From Metabacillus bambusae (lineage in GTDB: Bacteria; Bacillota; Bacilli; Bacillales; Bacillaceae), in NCBI RefSeq assembly GCF_017497975.1, contig NZ_JAGDEL010000013.1:62001-126000 (forward strand): a stretch of DNA of 64,000 nucleotides, given 5' to 3'. Position 1 is the stretch's first letter. Each line of letters starts with the position of its first letter. The notes beneath the pieces are model-generated. The model saw only the letters and a list, made by a program, of their open reading frames with translations. It searched no databases and was not told where the DNA came from. The position numbers and the translations under genes were made by a program. This document shows positions 1 to 10,020 of the stretch, piece by piece.

Positions 1-2060
1 TCAGAAATCCGATACAATGATAAATCCGGATCACTAAAATTCTCTTCCAGGAACTCTATAATTAATTTTACTGCTTGATCATTCGTTTTTCTTTTGCTCT
101 TTTTAATTAATGTACAATATTCTTCGGCCGTATTTACGATTTCTTCCCATACTTGTCCAAGGCCATGCTGCAATTGAACTTGTAAAACTTTATTTATCAA
201 TGTTCCGGATTCGTCTGAACTCTGGAACACATTTGAATCAAATGTTTTTATTAATGTGGACTTTACCTCTTCGATTAACTGTTCAGCAATCTTAGGCGAT
301 AGATCCTTTTCGCAAAAATTCTCTTGAAAAATTTGATCCAATATTTGTTTTACATCAAAAGATTCTCCCATTCTTATTGCATTAACTAGTCGAAGTTCCA
401 TATCAATCGGATAGTAAAAAACTGATGTTTCTTTCACAATATCTTGATACCACAACATCTTACTTTCGTTCATTAAGGTGAAAGTATACCCCAATGTCTG
501 CTTTGCTTCGTTATATGAACGGCTTATTTCTTGATAATTTCTAAAGAGTCTTCCCATAAATGACGATATTGAAATACGATACGAGTTCGATATTGATGTA
601 GTAAGATTTTGGATGATATGTTTTATTTCTTTGATCGCTTCTGATTCTTGTTCTCTTATGAAAGTAAAAATAACCACGATTTTATCCGAATTTAAATCGG
701 TCATGATGATAGTAGGTACTTGTTCTATAAGAGTACGTTTTATAATGATACGGGCTGCACTTAGTTCATTAGTAATCTCCTTATTTTCCATATCACCATA
801 ACCGTTTATCTTCAAAATCCCAACATAACCATGATCACCTTGAAATAATACATCTGTTTGTTCAGCGTTATCTACTATTCCTTTTTGTGTATGAAATTCT
901 CCATTCAATAAACTCTTTATAAAGGAATCCTTTAAAATATGCTTCTGACTATTTAATTCAATTTCTAACGATTTATTATTAGATATCAGATTAGCTATAT
1001 TACCATGTAAAAAATCATATTCATTTTTATGCTTCGAAGTATCAGAACCAATTTGATCCGTCACAAATTCCAGCAAATTATGGATTGGAGTACTGTCTCG
1101 GTATGCAAGAAACAAACAAAGGATCATTCCTATCAGCAATGTACTAGCTGTCACAATCCAGGTCATGTTTTTGATGATTTCAGCCTTTTCCATTAACCCC
1201 TGTTTAGGTATTCCAGCAACATAATGCCATCCATTAAAATCTGACTGTGTTGATAATAACAGCGTATCATTTTCTAGAAGACGATTTGTAGAAGAACCGT
1301 CCGTTTCTAGTTTTAGAAATATTTCTTTAATTTTAGACTTATCGATTCCGACCATTGTAAGAGGATTTCCTTCATTGTCTGTAATAAAGCCCCAACCACC
1401 ATACTGATTTGATAAACTTTCTAAAAGATCCCCTATTTTACGCTGATCAATGGTAACGACTGATGTACCTAGCTGTTTATTAAAACTATTTAAAGGTAAC
1501 GATTGTACATAACTGATTACGGAAAGCTCTTTTTTATTACTCGTATAAGAACGAACTGGTATGATCTCACCTTGGTGATTTTCTTCTAAAATTGTCTTTT
1601 TCCATTGCTCGAAGGAAAGATCATTATAATGATAAAGGTCGTAAAAATGGTCTACTCTGAAATAAACCGAACCATCTGATAAAATGACATTATAATTTTT
1701 CAAATAAATATAAAAGTCCTCTAAAAAATCGTTCGTGTGAGCATAAGTTGAAATAAAACGTGAAGTTTCTCTCAGGCTATACAAGTTAATGGAGCTATTT
1801 GCCATTGGTGCATTTAAATGATTATTAAAATCGTCAACTAATGTAAGTTGTCTAGTAAATCTTTCAACTTCCATCATCCGGCTTTCCAAAATATCTTTAC
1901 TCTTATTCAAGATCAACATACTTGATTCAATTGAGCTTGATTTCGCGACATCAATTGAAACTTGGTAAGATACAATCCCAGTTATTATTGGAAATAATAG
2001 AATAATAATATAAGAAAGCAAAAATTTCCTGAATGTTTTTGTTAGCTTATTTTTTAGCAT
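1..2060 (-). CDS. Membrane-anchored AraC-family regulator (YesS-like), C-terminus cut by window edge
   Basis: Reading leftward from ATG at 2060 the frame stays open to base 1, giving 686 codons with no stop. A good ribosome site (GGAGGGGAA) lies just upstream of the ATG. The protein has a short basic N-terminus, a membrane segment at about residues 12-32, an extracytoplasmic region of about 260 residues (cache-like by position), a second membrane segment at about 290-315, then a cytoplasmic part. The last visible residues (SDPDLSLYRIS) match the opening of an AraC-type helix-turn-helix domain, so about 75-90 residues are missing. Size and layout resemble Bacillus YesS, which controls rhamnogalacturonan genes. 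It is divergent from the GH2 gene and probably senses an extracellular sugar cue. The ligand and target are inferred from context only. Confidence 0.85.
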   Translation of the reverse strand, partial: MLKNKLTKTFRKFLLSYIIILLFPIITGIVSYQVSIDVAKSSSIESSMLILNKSKDILESRMMEVERFTRQLTLVDDFNNHLNAPMANSSINLYSLRETSRFISTYAHTNDFLEDFYIYLKNYNVILSDGSVYFRVDHFYDLYHYNDLSFEQWKKTILEENHQGEIIPVRSYTSNKKELSVISYVQSLPLNSFNKQLGTSVVTIDQRKIGDLLESLSNQYGGWGFITDNEGNPLTMVGIDKSKIKEIFLKLETDGSSTNRLLENDTLLLSTQSDFNGWHYVAGIPKQGLMEKAEIIKNMTWIVTASTLLIGMILCLFLAYRDSTPIHNLLEFVTDQIGSDTSKHKNEYDFLHGNIANLISNNKSLEIELNSQKHILKDSFIKSLLNGEFHTQKGIVDNAEQTDVLFQGDHGYVGILKINGYGDMENKEITNELSAARIIIKRTLIEQVPTIIMTDLNSDKIVVIFTFIREQESEAIKEIKHIIQNLTTSISNSYRISISSFMGRLFRNYQEISRSYNEAKQTLGYTFTLMNESKMLWYQDIVKETSVFYYPIDMELRLVNAIRMGESFDVKQILDQIFQENFCEKDLSPKIAEQLIEEVKSTLIKTFDSNVFQSSDESGTLINKVLQVQLQHGLGQVWEEIVNTAEEYCTLIKKSKRKTNDQAVKLIIEFLEENFSDPDLSLYRIS

Positions 2061-2893
2061 TTAAGTAATTTCCCCTCCAATCATTAAAGATAGCACCAAC
2101 TTAGATGGCGCTTTCATTACTTTTAATAAAAAAAATTATCATCCAATAAGCTTTTACTTTCTGAGTAAGTTCATTAATAGTAGTATTTTCAACAAAAATG
2201 TAAAATTTCCTTTATAAATAAACGAGACAACCTTATTGCAAGGCTTCTATGATGACTCAAAATACTTTCAGCTTTCTTTAACCATAATAAATTGAAACAT
2301 CGAATAAATTTATCCCATCTCCACCGCTGTATGAACTTTTATCATTCCTTCGGTTTCATCTATATTTCGGAATACTGTCCCTACTGATGAGGCACTACCA
2401 TAACTGAGAGTAGATACTTCTAGATTCATTTTTCTAGTTTTCTATATTTCATCATGATTCCCCGCCTTTGACAGCATCAACAAAATTTTATCAAGTGTAT
2501 CAAGATAAAAAAATGACTAATTATGATGTTTTTATACCTTTTTATGTTATTAACCTTAGTATAAGAATATATGCTCCTTCAGCTTCCAATGAGCTTAGGA
2601 TGTGTGTTTCCTTTTGAATTCAAATGGACTTTTAATAGGCAGCCTCTTTACTGTATATGGGCGAATCTTCTTTATTTTTTTCTCGTTAGATCATACTGTT
2701 TTTTATGCACTCTCTTTCTAATTAGAAATTCCTTTTTTTATTTCTACCATTCATTAAGCCATCTAAAATTGCAAATCTACTTTGATTGATATATAGTAAG
2801 TATAGTCAATAAACTAAGTTCATGCTAATTTATCTGTATATTCAATCTTTTTCGACATTCCAAAAATAATTGAAGAAAGTGAGTATAACAAAC
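2061..2893. other. Divergent intergenic region between regulator and GH2 gene
   Basis: These 830 AT-rich bases must hold the promoters of the two divergent genes. I could not single out a convincing -35/-10 pair or a CcpA-type cre site. A small inverted repeat (TTTTATC and GATAAAA, about 2489-2512) is present. A 72-codon frame at 2571-2789 lacks a ribosome site and has odd composition, so I do not call it a gene. Confidence 0.5.
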
Positions 2894-5800
2894 ATGAATA
2901 AAAAAGTACTTTTTAATGATGGATGGGAGTTTGCCAAAAGTAGTTTAGAAGTTTGCGAAAGTGCTACTTTGACATTTGAACCGGTTGATATACCTCATGA
3001 TTGGCTAATATACAATACCTTAGACTTATATGAAAACAGTATAGGGTGGTATCGTAAGAAATTTACATATAAGAAAGATGAAAAACAAAAACAGATTCTC
3101 TTATGTTTTGATGGGGTTTACATGAATTCTTCCCTATTTGTGAATCAACAATTTATCGGAGAATGGAAATACGGGTATTCCTCGTTTGAACACGATATGA
3201 CAGATGCATTGGTCGAAGGGGAAAATGAAATTGTTGTAAAAGTCGTGCATCAAAGCCCAAATAGTAGATGGTACTCTGGTGCTGGCATCTATCGTAATGT
3301 CTGGCTAAAAACAAGAGATAAGAATCATATAGTTACAGATGGAATATACAGCACAACAATACAAAAAGAGAATGGATGGCAATTAGAAGTCGACACAGAA
3401 ATAAACATCTATGATGAAGTACAAGTTTCGCATAGTCTCGTGTATAAAGATGAAATCATTACATCTTCATCAGAGAGAATTATTGCAGGAAGTGATTCTA
3501 GTTCACAAGTGTTATTTCTAGAAAACCCATTGCTATGGAGCACAGATGACCCTAACCTTTATCAGCTTATAACCCATCTGTATGTAATAGATAACGATAA
3601 AAATCAGAGATTAGAAGAAGTCGAAACAATCTCACAGAATATCGGATTTCGAGTAATAGAACTTGACTCTCATAATGGATTTCAACTAAATGGGAGAAAG
3701 ATGAAATTAAATGGGGTTTGTGAACACCATGATTTAGGAGCCCTAGGAGCTGCCTTTAATAAAGCTGCACTAAAAAGAAGATTTGTGATATTAAAAGAAA
3801 TGGGTGTTAACGCTATTCGAACTGCTCACAACATGCCAGCAAAAGAACTTATGGAATTAGCAGATGAAATGGGCTTGCTTGTAGTCACTGAAGCTTTTGA
3901 TATGTGGGAAAGAGCAAAAACTCGTTATGATTACGCTAGATTCTTTAAGGATTGGGCTCATATCGATGTAAAAAGCTGGGTAAAGCGGGATCGGAATCAT
4001 CCGAGTTTGCTAATGTGGAGTATTGGTAATGAAATTTATGATACCCATGCAGATGATAGAGGACAAGAAATAACAAACATGCTAATCGAATATGTACGAA
4101 AATATGATCCAAAAGAAAATGCAAGCGTTACCATTGGATCGAATTATATGCCGTGGGAGAATGCACAAAAATGCGCTGATCTTGTTAAGGTTGCAGGTTA
4201 TAACTATGCAGAAAAATACTATCAAAAGCATCATGAAGAACATCCAGAGTGGATTATTTATGGCAGTGAAACAGCATCTGTTGTGCAAAGTAGAGGCATT
4301 TATCATTTCCCATTTGAGAAATCTATTCTTGCAGATGATGACGAACAATGCTCTGCACTTGGAAATAGTACTACAAGCTGGGGAGCAAAATCAGCAGAAG
4401 CTTGTATTCTAGCAGAAAGAGATACTCCTTTCTCACTTGGTCAGTTTATTTGGACTGGATTTGACTATATTGGCGAACCTACACCTTATCACACAAAAAA
4501 CTCTTATTTTGGACAGATTGATACTGCTACATTTAAGAAAGATTCGTATTACATCTATCAAGCAGCATGGACAGATTATAAAACAAAACCAATGGTTCAT
4601 ATCCTCCCCTTTTGGAATTTTAACAAAGGACAAATGATTGATGTTAGAGTATGCTCGAATGCGCCAAAAATTGAGCTTCAATTCAATGGCAATACCATCG
4701 GAACCTATGATATTGACCATGAACATGGAACACAGCTTGTTGGGTGGTGGAAGATTCCTTACGAAGATGGTGAGTTAACGGCAATTGCTTATGATGAAAC
4801 AGGTAACATCATTGCGACAGATCGTAAAAGATCCTTCGGAGATGCGAAAAAAATCTGCTTGAATGCGGATAAAGAAAAACTTCTTGCTAATGGTACGGAT
4901 CTACTTTTTGTAGAGATAACAATGAAAGATGAAGATGGGAATCCAGTAGAGAATGCAACGAATAGAGTAAATGTACATGTCTCAGGAGCTGGACGTCTGG
5001 TTGGTCTGGATAATGGCGATAGCACAGATTATGATCAATATAAAGGCATAAGCAGAAGATTATTCAGTGGAAAATTAATGGCGATCATTGGGGCAACATT
5101 AGAACCTGGGAAAATCCAAATGGAAGTTTCCTCTAAGGGTTTAGAAACTCAAATCCTTGAATTTGAGTCTCAACCAATGAATAACCTAGCTTTACATGGG
5201 ATTTCTGCTAGTATGAAAAATCAAGAGTTACCTATTGTAATGGGTGGCAGTGAAGAAACCCCTGTTCGTAAGATTGAAATAATCAGTGATTCTGGACAAG
5301 TATTTGATGAATTAAGAAAAGAGATTCTTGTCAGTGCAAAATTACACCCAGAAGATACTTCTTATCAAGAAGTTGAATGGAGTGTAGTGAATGCTACAGG
5401 GATTGTGTCAAATATTGCAAAAGTAGAAGCATTTGGTGATAAGGCCAAAGTAACTGCATTAGGTGATGGAGAATTTCATCTTCGCTGTACGAGTAAGAAT
5501 GGAAGTAACAAGACAAAAATCATCTCCCAGCTAGAATTTCAGGCAGTTGGTCTTGGTACAGCCTACAAAGATCCTTATGGATTTATATCCGCTGGACTAT
5601 ATGATTATAGTAAAGGGGAAGTTGGAAACGGGAACGAACGAGGAGTAGCGACAAGTAGAGATGGTGAGACACAAGTAGGTTATCGTGAAATTGACTTTGG
5701 TCCTTACGGCTCTGATAAAATAACTCTTCCAATTTTCGCTTTAACAAGTGAAGAGTATTCTCTACAAATTTGGGAAGGAATGCCTAACGAAGACGGAAGT

Positions 5801-6325
5801 GAATTACTAGCAGATGTGACCTATCAAAAGGAATCCAAGTGGAATGTGTATCAAGAAGAAACCTATCATTTGTCAAAAAGACTTAAAGGTATTACATCCA
5901 TTTGCTTTGTTCTCCAACAGAAGGTGCATATTAAAGGATTTTCATTTGAGAAAAAGAATAGAGCCTTTGAAAAAAATATCACGACAGAATGTGACCACAT
6001 CTATGGGGATACATTTACCTTAACAGAAAATAGTATTGAAGGAATTGGAAATAATGTTTCACTAGAGTTTGAACATATGGATTTTACAAATAAGGGTGCA
6101 ACGACACTTATCATTTATGGTAAGTCACATAATGATAAAAATACCATTCAGATCCGTTTTGCGAATAATGAAGAAGAAAGTAATCAACTCATCGAATTTA
6201 CACAGTCTGATGAATATGAAGAACAACGATTTGAATTAAAAAAAGTCACCAATAAACAAAAAGTCACCTTCATCTTCCTGCCAGGAAGTAATTTTGACTT
6301 TGGCTGGTTCTGTTTTGAGAGGTAA
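2894..6325 (+). CDS. Glycoside hydrolase family 2 protein (beta-galactosidase-like)
   Basis: A 1143-residue protein with family GH2 architecture: N-terminal jelly-roll sugar-binding domain (about 10-165), immunoglobulin-like domain (170-270), TIM-barrel catalytic domain (280-590), then several beta domains including a DUF4982-like segment after residue 600. The acid/base glutamate is in MWSIGNE (Glu380) and the likely nucleophile is in YGSETAS (Glu459). I start at ATG 2894 because the frame can extend only to a TTG at 2870 and GH2 proteins commonly begin with an N-K-K-x-L-F-N-D-G-W pattern. No signal peptide is visible, so it probably acts in the cytoplasm on imported oligosaccharides. Beside a YesS-like regulator, galactose-bearing side chains of rhamnogalacturonan are a likely substrate. 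Exact specificity cannot be read from sequence. The 550-residue region after the barrel is long for the family. Confidence 0.9.
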   Translation: MNKKVLFNDGWEFAKSSLEVCESATLTFEPVDIPHDWLIYNTLDLYENSIGWYRKKFTYKKDEKQKQILLCFDGVYMNSSLFVNQQFIGEWKYGYSSFEHDMTDALVEGENEIVVKVVHQSPNSRWYSGAGIYRNVWLKTRDKNHIVTDGIYSTTIQKENGWQLEVDTEINIYDEVQVSHSLVYKDEIITSSSERIIAGSDSSSQVLFLENPLLWSTDDPNLYQLITHLYVIDNDKNQRLEEVETISQNIGFRVIELDSHNGFQLNGRKMKLNGVCEHHDLGALGAAFNKAALKRRFVILKEMGVNAIRTAHNMPAKELMELADEMGLLVVTEAFDMWERAKTRYDYARFFKDWAHIDVKSWVKRDRNHPSLLMWSIGNEIYDTHADDRGQEITNMLIEYVRKYDPKENASVTIGSNYMPWENAQKCADLVKVAGYNYAEKYYQKHHEEHPEWIIYGSETASVVQSRGIYHFPFEKSILADDDEQCSALGNSTTSWGAKSAEACILAERDTPFSLGQFIWTGFDYIGEPTPYHTKNSYFGQIDTATFKKDSYYIYQAAWTDYKTKPMVHILPFWNFNKGQMIDVRVCSNAPKIELQFNGNTIGTYDIDHEHGTQLVGWWKIPYEDGELTAIAYDETGNIIATDRKRSFGDAKKICLNADKEKLLANGTDLLFVEITMKDEDGNPVENATNRVNVHVSGAGRLVGLDNGDSTDYDQYKGISRRLFSGKLMAIIGATLEPGKIQMEVSSKGLETQILEFESQPMNNLALHGISASMKNQELPIVMGGSEETPVRKIEIISDSGQVFDELRKEILVSAKLHPEDTSYQEVEWSVVNATGIVSNIAKVEAFGDKAKVTALGDGEFHLRCTSKNGSNKTKIISQLEFQAVGLGTAYKDPYGFISAGLYDYSKGEVGNGNERGVATSRDGETQVGYREIDFGPYGSDKITLPIFALTSEEYSLQIWEGMPNEDGSELLADVTYQKESKWNVYQEETYHLSKRLKGITSICFVLQQKVHIKGFSFEKKNRAFEKNITTECDHIYGDTFTLTENSIEGIGNNVSLEFEHMDFTNKGATTLIIYGKSHNDKNTIQIRFANNEEESNQLIEFTQSDEYEEQRFELKKVTNKQKVTFIFLPGSNFDFGWFCFER

Positions 6326-6347
6326 AGTTTAAATAAACCTAACAAAT

Positions 6348-6396
6348 GAACAAAAAGTCGATTTTCATATATTAATACGAAATCGACTTTTTGTTC
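6348..6396 (+). terminator. Rho-independent terminator after the GH2 gene
   Basis: A near-perfect inverted repeat (GAACAAAAAGTCGATTT with its complement AAATCGACTTTTTGTTC, loop about 15 bases) begins 22 bases after the GH2 stop. The stem has T-rich ends on both strands. Confidence 0.8.
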
Positions 6397-6613
6397 AATG
6401 GTTTGATTGCATACGGATGTAATGACAGTGATTCGTTCCTAATGTTTTTCTTCTATAGACTGTTATTCGCAAGTACTCTTTCGGCTACTTACTATGCTGG
6501 TTTCTATCTTTATAATACACAAAACATTCGATATGCGCAGCACGAAGTAATTGTACGTTTGTTAAAAGAAGAAATAATTTCAAGTGACTTTGCTTAATTT
6601 AGTAAGCAAGAAA

Positions 6614-7567
6614 TTAAAACCATCCCTTTCTTTTAAACCAGAGGTACATAAATACAGCAATAATCCCCATTATTCCAAGAGAAAGAAAATAACCGTATTT
6701 CCACGTTAATTCAGGCATGTTTTCAAAGTTCATTCCGTATATCCCTGCAATAAACGTTAAAGGAGCAAAAATAGAAGTAATAATTGTAAGAACCTTCATT
6801 ACATTATTTGTTTGATGTGAATTCAGCGAGAGATAGCTATCTCGTATGTCAGCAGTAACTTCTCTATTTGACATCACCATCTCAGAGAGCTTTAATAGAT
6901 GGTCATAAATATCAGAAAAATACTCTCTTCTTTCCCTTATCCCACTCAAATGATGAGAATTTAACATCCGATAAAGCAAATCACGCATTGGATTAACTGT
7001 ATGCCTTAGATTTAATAACATATACCTTGTGTCAAATAATTCATTCATTAAATGGCTCATTGATTTATTCTGTGTGTTATCTTCAATTTTGTCCAACTCA
7101 TCTTCAATTTTATAAATTAGTGGGAAGTAATTATCTACAATCTTGTCCAAAATTTGATAAAACACATAAAAGGTATCCCATATCTCAATACTTTTTTGAG
7201 ACAATAACCTATCCCAAACTTGATTGACTTCCTTTGATGGCATACGATGGAAAGTAACAATAAAATTTTCTCCGACAAAAAAATCTAACTCTTCTTTTAA
7301 AATTTCTTTTTCTTCTTCCCGAACAATATGTGTAACATAAAAAGTATGGTCATCATAATAGTCCAATTTTGGACGCTGAAGTCTCAATACACAGTCTTCA
7401 ATAGCGAGCGGATGAAATTGAAAGGTATTAGCTAAATGATTTATCTCTTCATCAGTAGGTTCGTTAAAATCAACCCAACACCATTTATATTCAGAGAAAT
7501 TAATATTGTTTATAGAAATATCTGTTATTAAATGAAACTCATTAGTGATTCCGATAACTTTTATCAT
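6614..7567 (-). CDS. corA: CorA-type magnesium/divalent cation transporter
   Basis: A 317-residue protein of the usual CorA length. A long soluble alpha/beta N-terminal domain is followed by two C-terminal membrane helices (about residues 257-277 and 290-310). The family signature G-M-N is present at the end of the first helix (IYGMNFENMPEL), followed by the short periplasmic loop and a basic C-terminus (KRKGWF). CorA forms a pentameric channel for Mg2+ (sometimes Co2+ or Ni2+) uptake. The gene stands alone, separated from both neighbours, with no visible link to the sugar genes. No Mg2+-responsive leader was recognised upstream. Family assignment is firm; ion preference is not determined by sequence. 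Confidence 0.93.
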   Translation of the reverse strand: MIKVIGITNEFHLITDISINNINFSEYKWCWVDFNEPTDEEINHLANTFQFHPLAIEDCVLRLQRPKLDYYDDHTFYVTHIVREEEKEILKEELDFFVGENFIVTFHRMPSKEVNQVWDRLLSQKSIEIWDTFYVFYQILDKIVDNYFPLIYKIEDELDKIEDNTQNKSMSHLMNELFDTRYMLLNLRHTVNPMRDLLYRMLNSHHLSGIRERREYFSDIYDHLLKLSEMVMSNREVTADIRDSYLSLNSHQTNNVMKVLTIITSIFAPLTFIAGIYGMNFENMPELTWKYGYFLSLGIMGIIAVFMYLWFKRKGWF

Positions 7568-8100
7568 TGTATTAACACCCTCTTAACTGTTTGCTTCAAT
7601 AAAACTATTATACCTTGTCTTTTATAACTGCGCCCTCTTATTTAAATATGAAGCAAACTAGTCCCATATTAGTCACTAATAAAAGAAATAGGTGCTTGAG
7701 ACATAATGTAAAGAAATGTAACTACATAATATCCTTATCAGATGAAAGAATTTCAATCCTTATTTTCTCTCTTTATATTATTAATTGTAATTGGTGATGT
7801 TATTTGTCTTTCATTGATTTGCTTTTGAACATTTTATATCTTGCATTAATAATAGTTGCTTCTAATATTTGATAAACTATTTCAACAATAAATGGACTTA
7901 CTATTTAATTCGAAGCGTTGCCAAGCAACCAAAAAAAATAAGTAAAAAAAGCTTTTTAATGCTACTACATACAAAACTAGTTATCATTTTTGGCATTAAA
8001 AAGGAATCTTCTTCGATTAGAAGATCCCTTTATTCATGTGTATTATTAATGCACCAATCAATTAAATTGAATACAAAACCGTTCATTTCCCACTAATTAG
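7568..8100. other. Intergenic region, no supported gene
   Basis: This 533-base AT-rich stretch separates two minus-strand genes. The right end holds the terminator of the DUF456 gene and the left end the corA promoter region. The open frames here (7615-7797 and 7869-8096) have no ribosome site, and the second one crosses the terminator. Confidence 0.6.
7998..8034 (-). terminator. Terminator downstream of the DUF456 gene
   Basis: Inverted repeat with arms GGAATCTTCT and AGAAGATCCC, loop TCGATT, flanked by an A-run on the left that becomes the T-run on the minus strand. It lies 67 bases past the stop of the 8101-8583 gene. Confidence 0.75.
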
Positions 8101-8583
8101 TTAAAAAACAACAGCCAAAATGAACCAAACGATCATTAACAATTGAATTAATATTTTCGCTAAGCTTCCGCCTAAAAAACCAACGATGGTAGCAAACCCA
8201 ATTTTCATGGCCTTAGTTGTATCTTTATGAAGGATATACTCTGTAACAAGAACCGCTAAAAAAGGTACGAGAATAATCCCGAAAGGTGGGAAAATAAATG
8301 AACCAACAATAGTAGCTATAGCAGCTATTTTCTCAGACGTTTTTGAACCACCGTATTTTTTAACAAAATAACTGTTGGCAATAAGGTCTGCCGCGATTAA
8401 AACTGCACTTAATACTGTCATACTAATCCAGAACCATATAGATAACTCATTCGGATTAATCAGAAATTGATAAACAACACATCCTCCCCAAATGGCCACA
8501 ACCGAAGGAATAATAGGATAGACTATCCCTACAAAGCTTAATACAAATAAGAGGATCGTTAATCCCCACCATAAAAATTCCAT
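8101..8583 (-). CDS. DUF456 family membrane protein (YqgC-like)
   Basis: A 160-residue, very hydrophobic protein with four to five predicted membrane segments (about 4-35, 45-65, 82-112 and 128-158). The pattern GIVYPIIPS near the N-terminus and a Gly/Pro-rich FPPFGIILVP stretch in the middle are typical of DUF456 proteins such as Bacillus YqgC. No enzymatic residues are recognisable and the family has no established function. Monocistronic by context, with its own terminator at 7998-8034. Start is ATG 8583, after an AGAGGGT-like ribosome site. Confidence 0.85.
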   Translation of the reverse strand: MEFLWWGLTILLFVLSFVGIVYPIIPSVVAIWGGCVVYQFLINPNELSIWFWISMTVLSAVLIAADLIANSYFVKKYGGSKTSEKIAAIATIVGSFIFPPFGIILVPFLAVLVTEYILHKDTTKAMKIGFATIVGFLGGSLAKILIQLLMIVWFILAVVF

Positions 8584-8906
8584 TTTTAATACCCTCTATC
8601 TTTAAATGATTTTTGTGTGAAAAAATTGATGAATTAATAAATACTAGAAAGATCTCATTATGTCAGATTTACATAGTCCCTCTTTTCTTCATTTTGTATC
8701 TTATACGTATTTACATGAACAAAGGTTTCATTTTGTTTTTTTAACTACTTCTGTCCAATCAATCTTACTTTTCAACGAATGTTATAGCAAATCTTATGAA
8801 ATATTGATTGAACTTAGAATATCAAACTTTTTATAAAGTTTTAGGGAGTTTCTCTATAATAGAAAAAACAGCCCCAACACCTGTGTACGAGGAGCTGGGG
8901 CTGTTT
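8584..8906. other. Intergenic region with terminator at its right end
   Basis: Contains the promoter region of the DUF456 gene and, at 8868-8906, the terminator of the oxidoreductase operon. Nothing else was recognised. Confidence 0.5.
8868..8906 (-). terminator. Terminator of the AraC/isomerase/oxidoreductase operon
   Basis: Arms AACAGCCCC and GGGGCTGTT enclose a loop of about 20 bases, with A- and T-runs at each side. It lies immediately past the stop codon of the 8907-10004 gene, so it ends the four-gene minus-strand operon. Confidence 0.85.
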
Positions 8907-10004
8907 TTATTTAACTTCACTTGCACTTCTTTGTTCTGAGATGACAACTGCCTGTTCTTGAGCCTGCAAGCATAATTCAGCCGCTTTAAAGGCATGGGCT
9001 TGAGACATAGCTGTTTCTGTACGGTTCATACAATCTAGTATTAAATTCCCGAAGAACGGGAAGCCAACCTTTCCAGAAACGTTGAAATGTTGTTCTCCGT
9101 CTTGATTTACTAAATAGACATGATCTCCGTTTTTGTCTCTTGCAATATCAACGTATTTGCGGATTTCAATTGTACCTTCTGTCCCAATAATAAAGGTTCT
9201 TCCGTCTCCCCACGTACTTAACCCATCAGGTGTAAACCAATCGACACGAAAATAATGAGTTGCACCATTATCTCCTAGCAGTGTTGCATCCCCATAATCG
9301 TCTAATTCAGGGTATTCTTTGTGATGATAGTTTCCTATTTTACTATGCAACACTTTCGCATCATTACAGCTAGCATAATACAAAAATTGTTCAATTTGAT
9401 GACTGCCTATATCACATAAAATACCACCGTATTGTTCTTTCTTAAAAAACCACTCAGGACGGCTAGGAGCATTAAGCCGATGTGGGCCAAAACCAGTAAC
9501 TTGAATAACACGTCCGATTGCCCCGTTCTCAATTAATTCACCAGCAAAAACAGCTCCCTCTACATGGAGGCGCTCACTATAATAAACCATATACTTTTGT
9601 CCCGTTTGCTCCACCACTTGTTTTGTTTCTGCTAACTGTTCAATCGTGGTAAAGGGAGTTTTATCGGTAAAATAATCTTTACCCGCTTTCATCACTCTAA
9701 TCCCGAGTTCACTCCGTTTTGAAGGGATTGCAGCGCCGGCTATAAGCATGATCGATTGATCTGATAAAATTTGCTCTAAGGATTTTGCTGGCATCACATT
9801 AGGAAAAGCCTTGACAAATTGAGCTACTTTTTTGGGATCAGGGTCATATACCCATTTCAAAGTTGCGCCCGCTTCAACTAACCCATTGCACATCCCATAA
9901 ATATGACCATGGTCAAGGGCAGCTGCAGCGAATTGAAAACCCCCCTTTTCCACCACAGGATTTGGTTTCCCTTTTGGAGCATAGGTCATTCCATCTTTCG
10001 TCAT
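8907..10004 (-). CDS. Gfo/Idh/MocA family NAD(P)-dependent oxidoreductase
   Basis: A 365-residue protein with a Rossmann-like nucleotide-binding half (about 15-145) and an alpha/beta C-terminal half, as in glucose-fructose oxidoreductase/inositol dehydrogenase relatives. The usual catalytic motif region appears as FTDKTPF, in place of the common E-K-P. A metal/substrate-type histidine pattern (DIGSHQIEQF) follows at about 205-215. I choose ATG 10004 (MTKDGMTY) because AGAGGGGAA lies at the right distance. The longer frame to 10037 would overlap the upstream gene and has no ribosome site. It is the last gene of the operon, 16 bases after the preceding oxidoreductase. It probably oxidises or reduces a sugar or sugar acid; the substrate is unknown. 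Confidence 0.85.
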   Translation of the reverse strand: MTKDGMTYAPKGKPNPVVEKGGFQFAAAALDHGHIYGMCNGLVEAGATLKWVYDPDPKKVAQFVKAFPNVMPAKSLEQILSDQSIMLIAGAAIPSKRSELGIRVMKAGKDYFTDKTPFTTIEQLAETKQVVEQTGQKYMVYYSERLHVEGAVFAGELIENGAIGRVIQVTGFGPHRLNAPSRPEWFFKKEQYGGILCDIGSHQIEQFLYYASCNDAKVLHSKIGNYHHKEYPELDDYGDATLLGDNGATHYFRVDWFTPDGLSTWGDGRTFIIGTEGTIEIRKYVDIARDKNGDHVYLVNQDGEQHFNVSGKVGFPFFGNLILDCMNRTETAMSQAHAFKAAELCLQAQEQAVVISEQRSASEVK

Positions 10005-10020
10005 CAATGATTCCCCTCTC

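Noticed and set aside
2571-2789. 72-codon plus-strand frame
   Set aside because: No ribosome site, aromatic-rich low-complexity composition, no recognisable family.
6391-6597. 68-codon TTG-initiated frame
   Set aside because: Starts inside the terminator hairpin and has no ribosome site.
7615-8096. Two short plus-strand frames in the corA-DUF456 gap
   Set aside because: No ribosome sites; the second crosses the terminator at 7998-8034.
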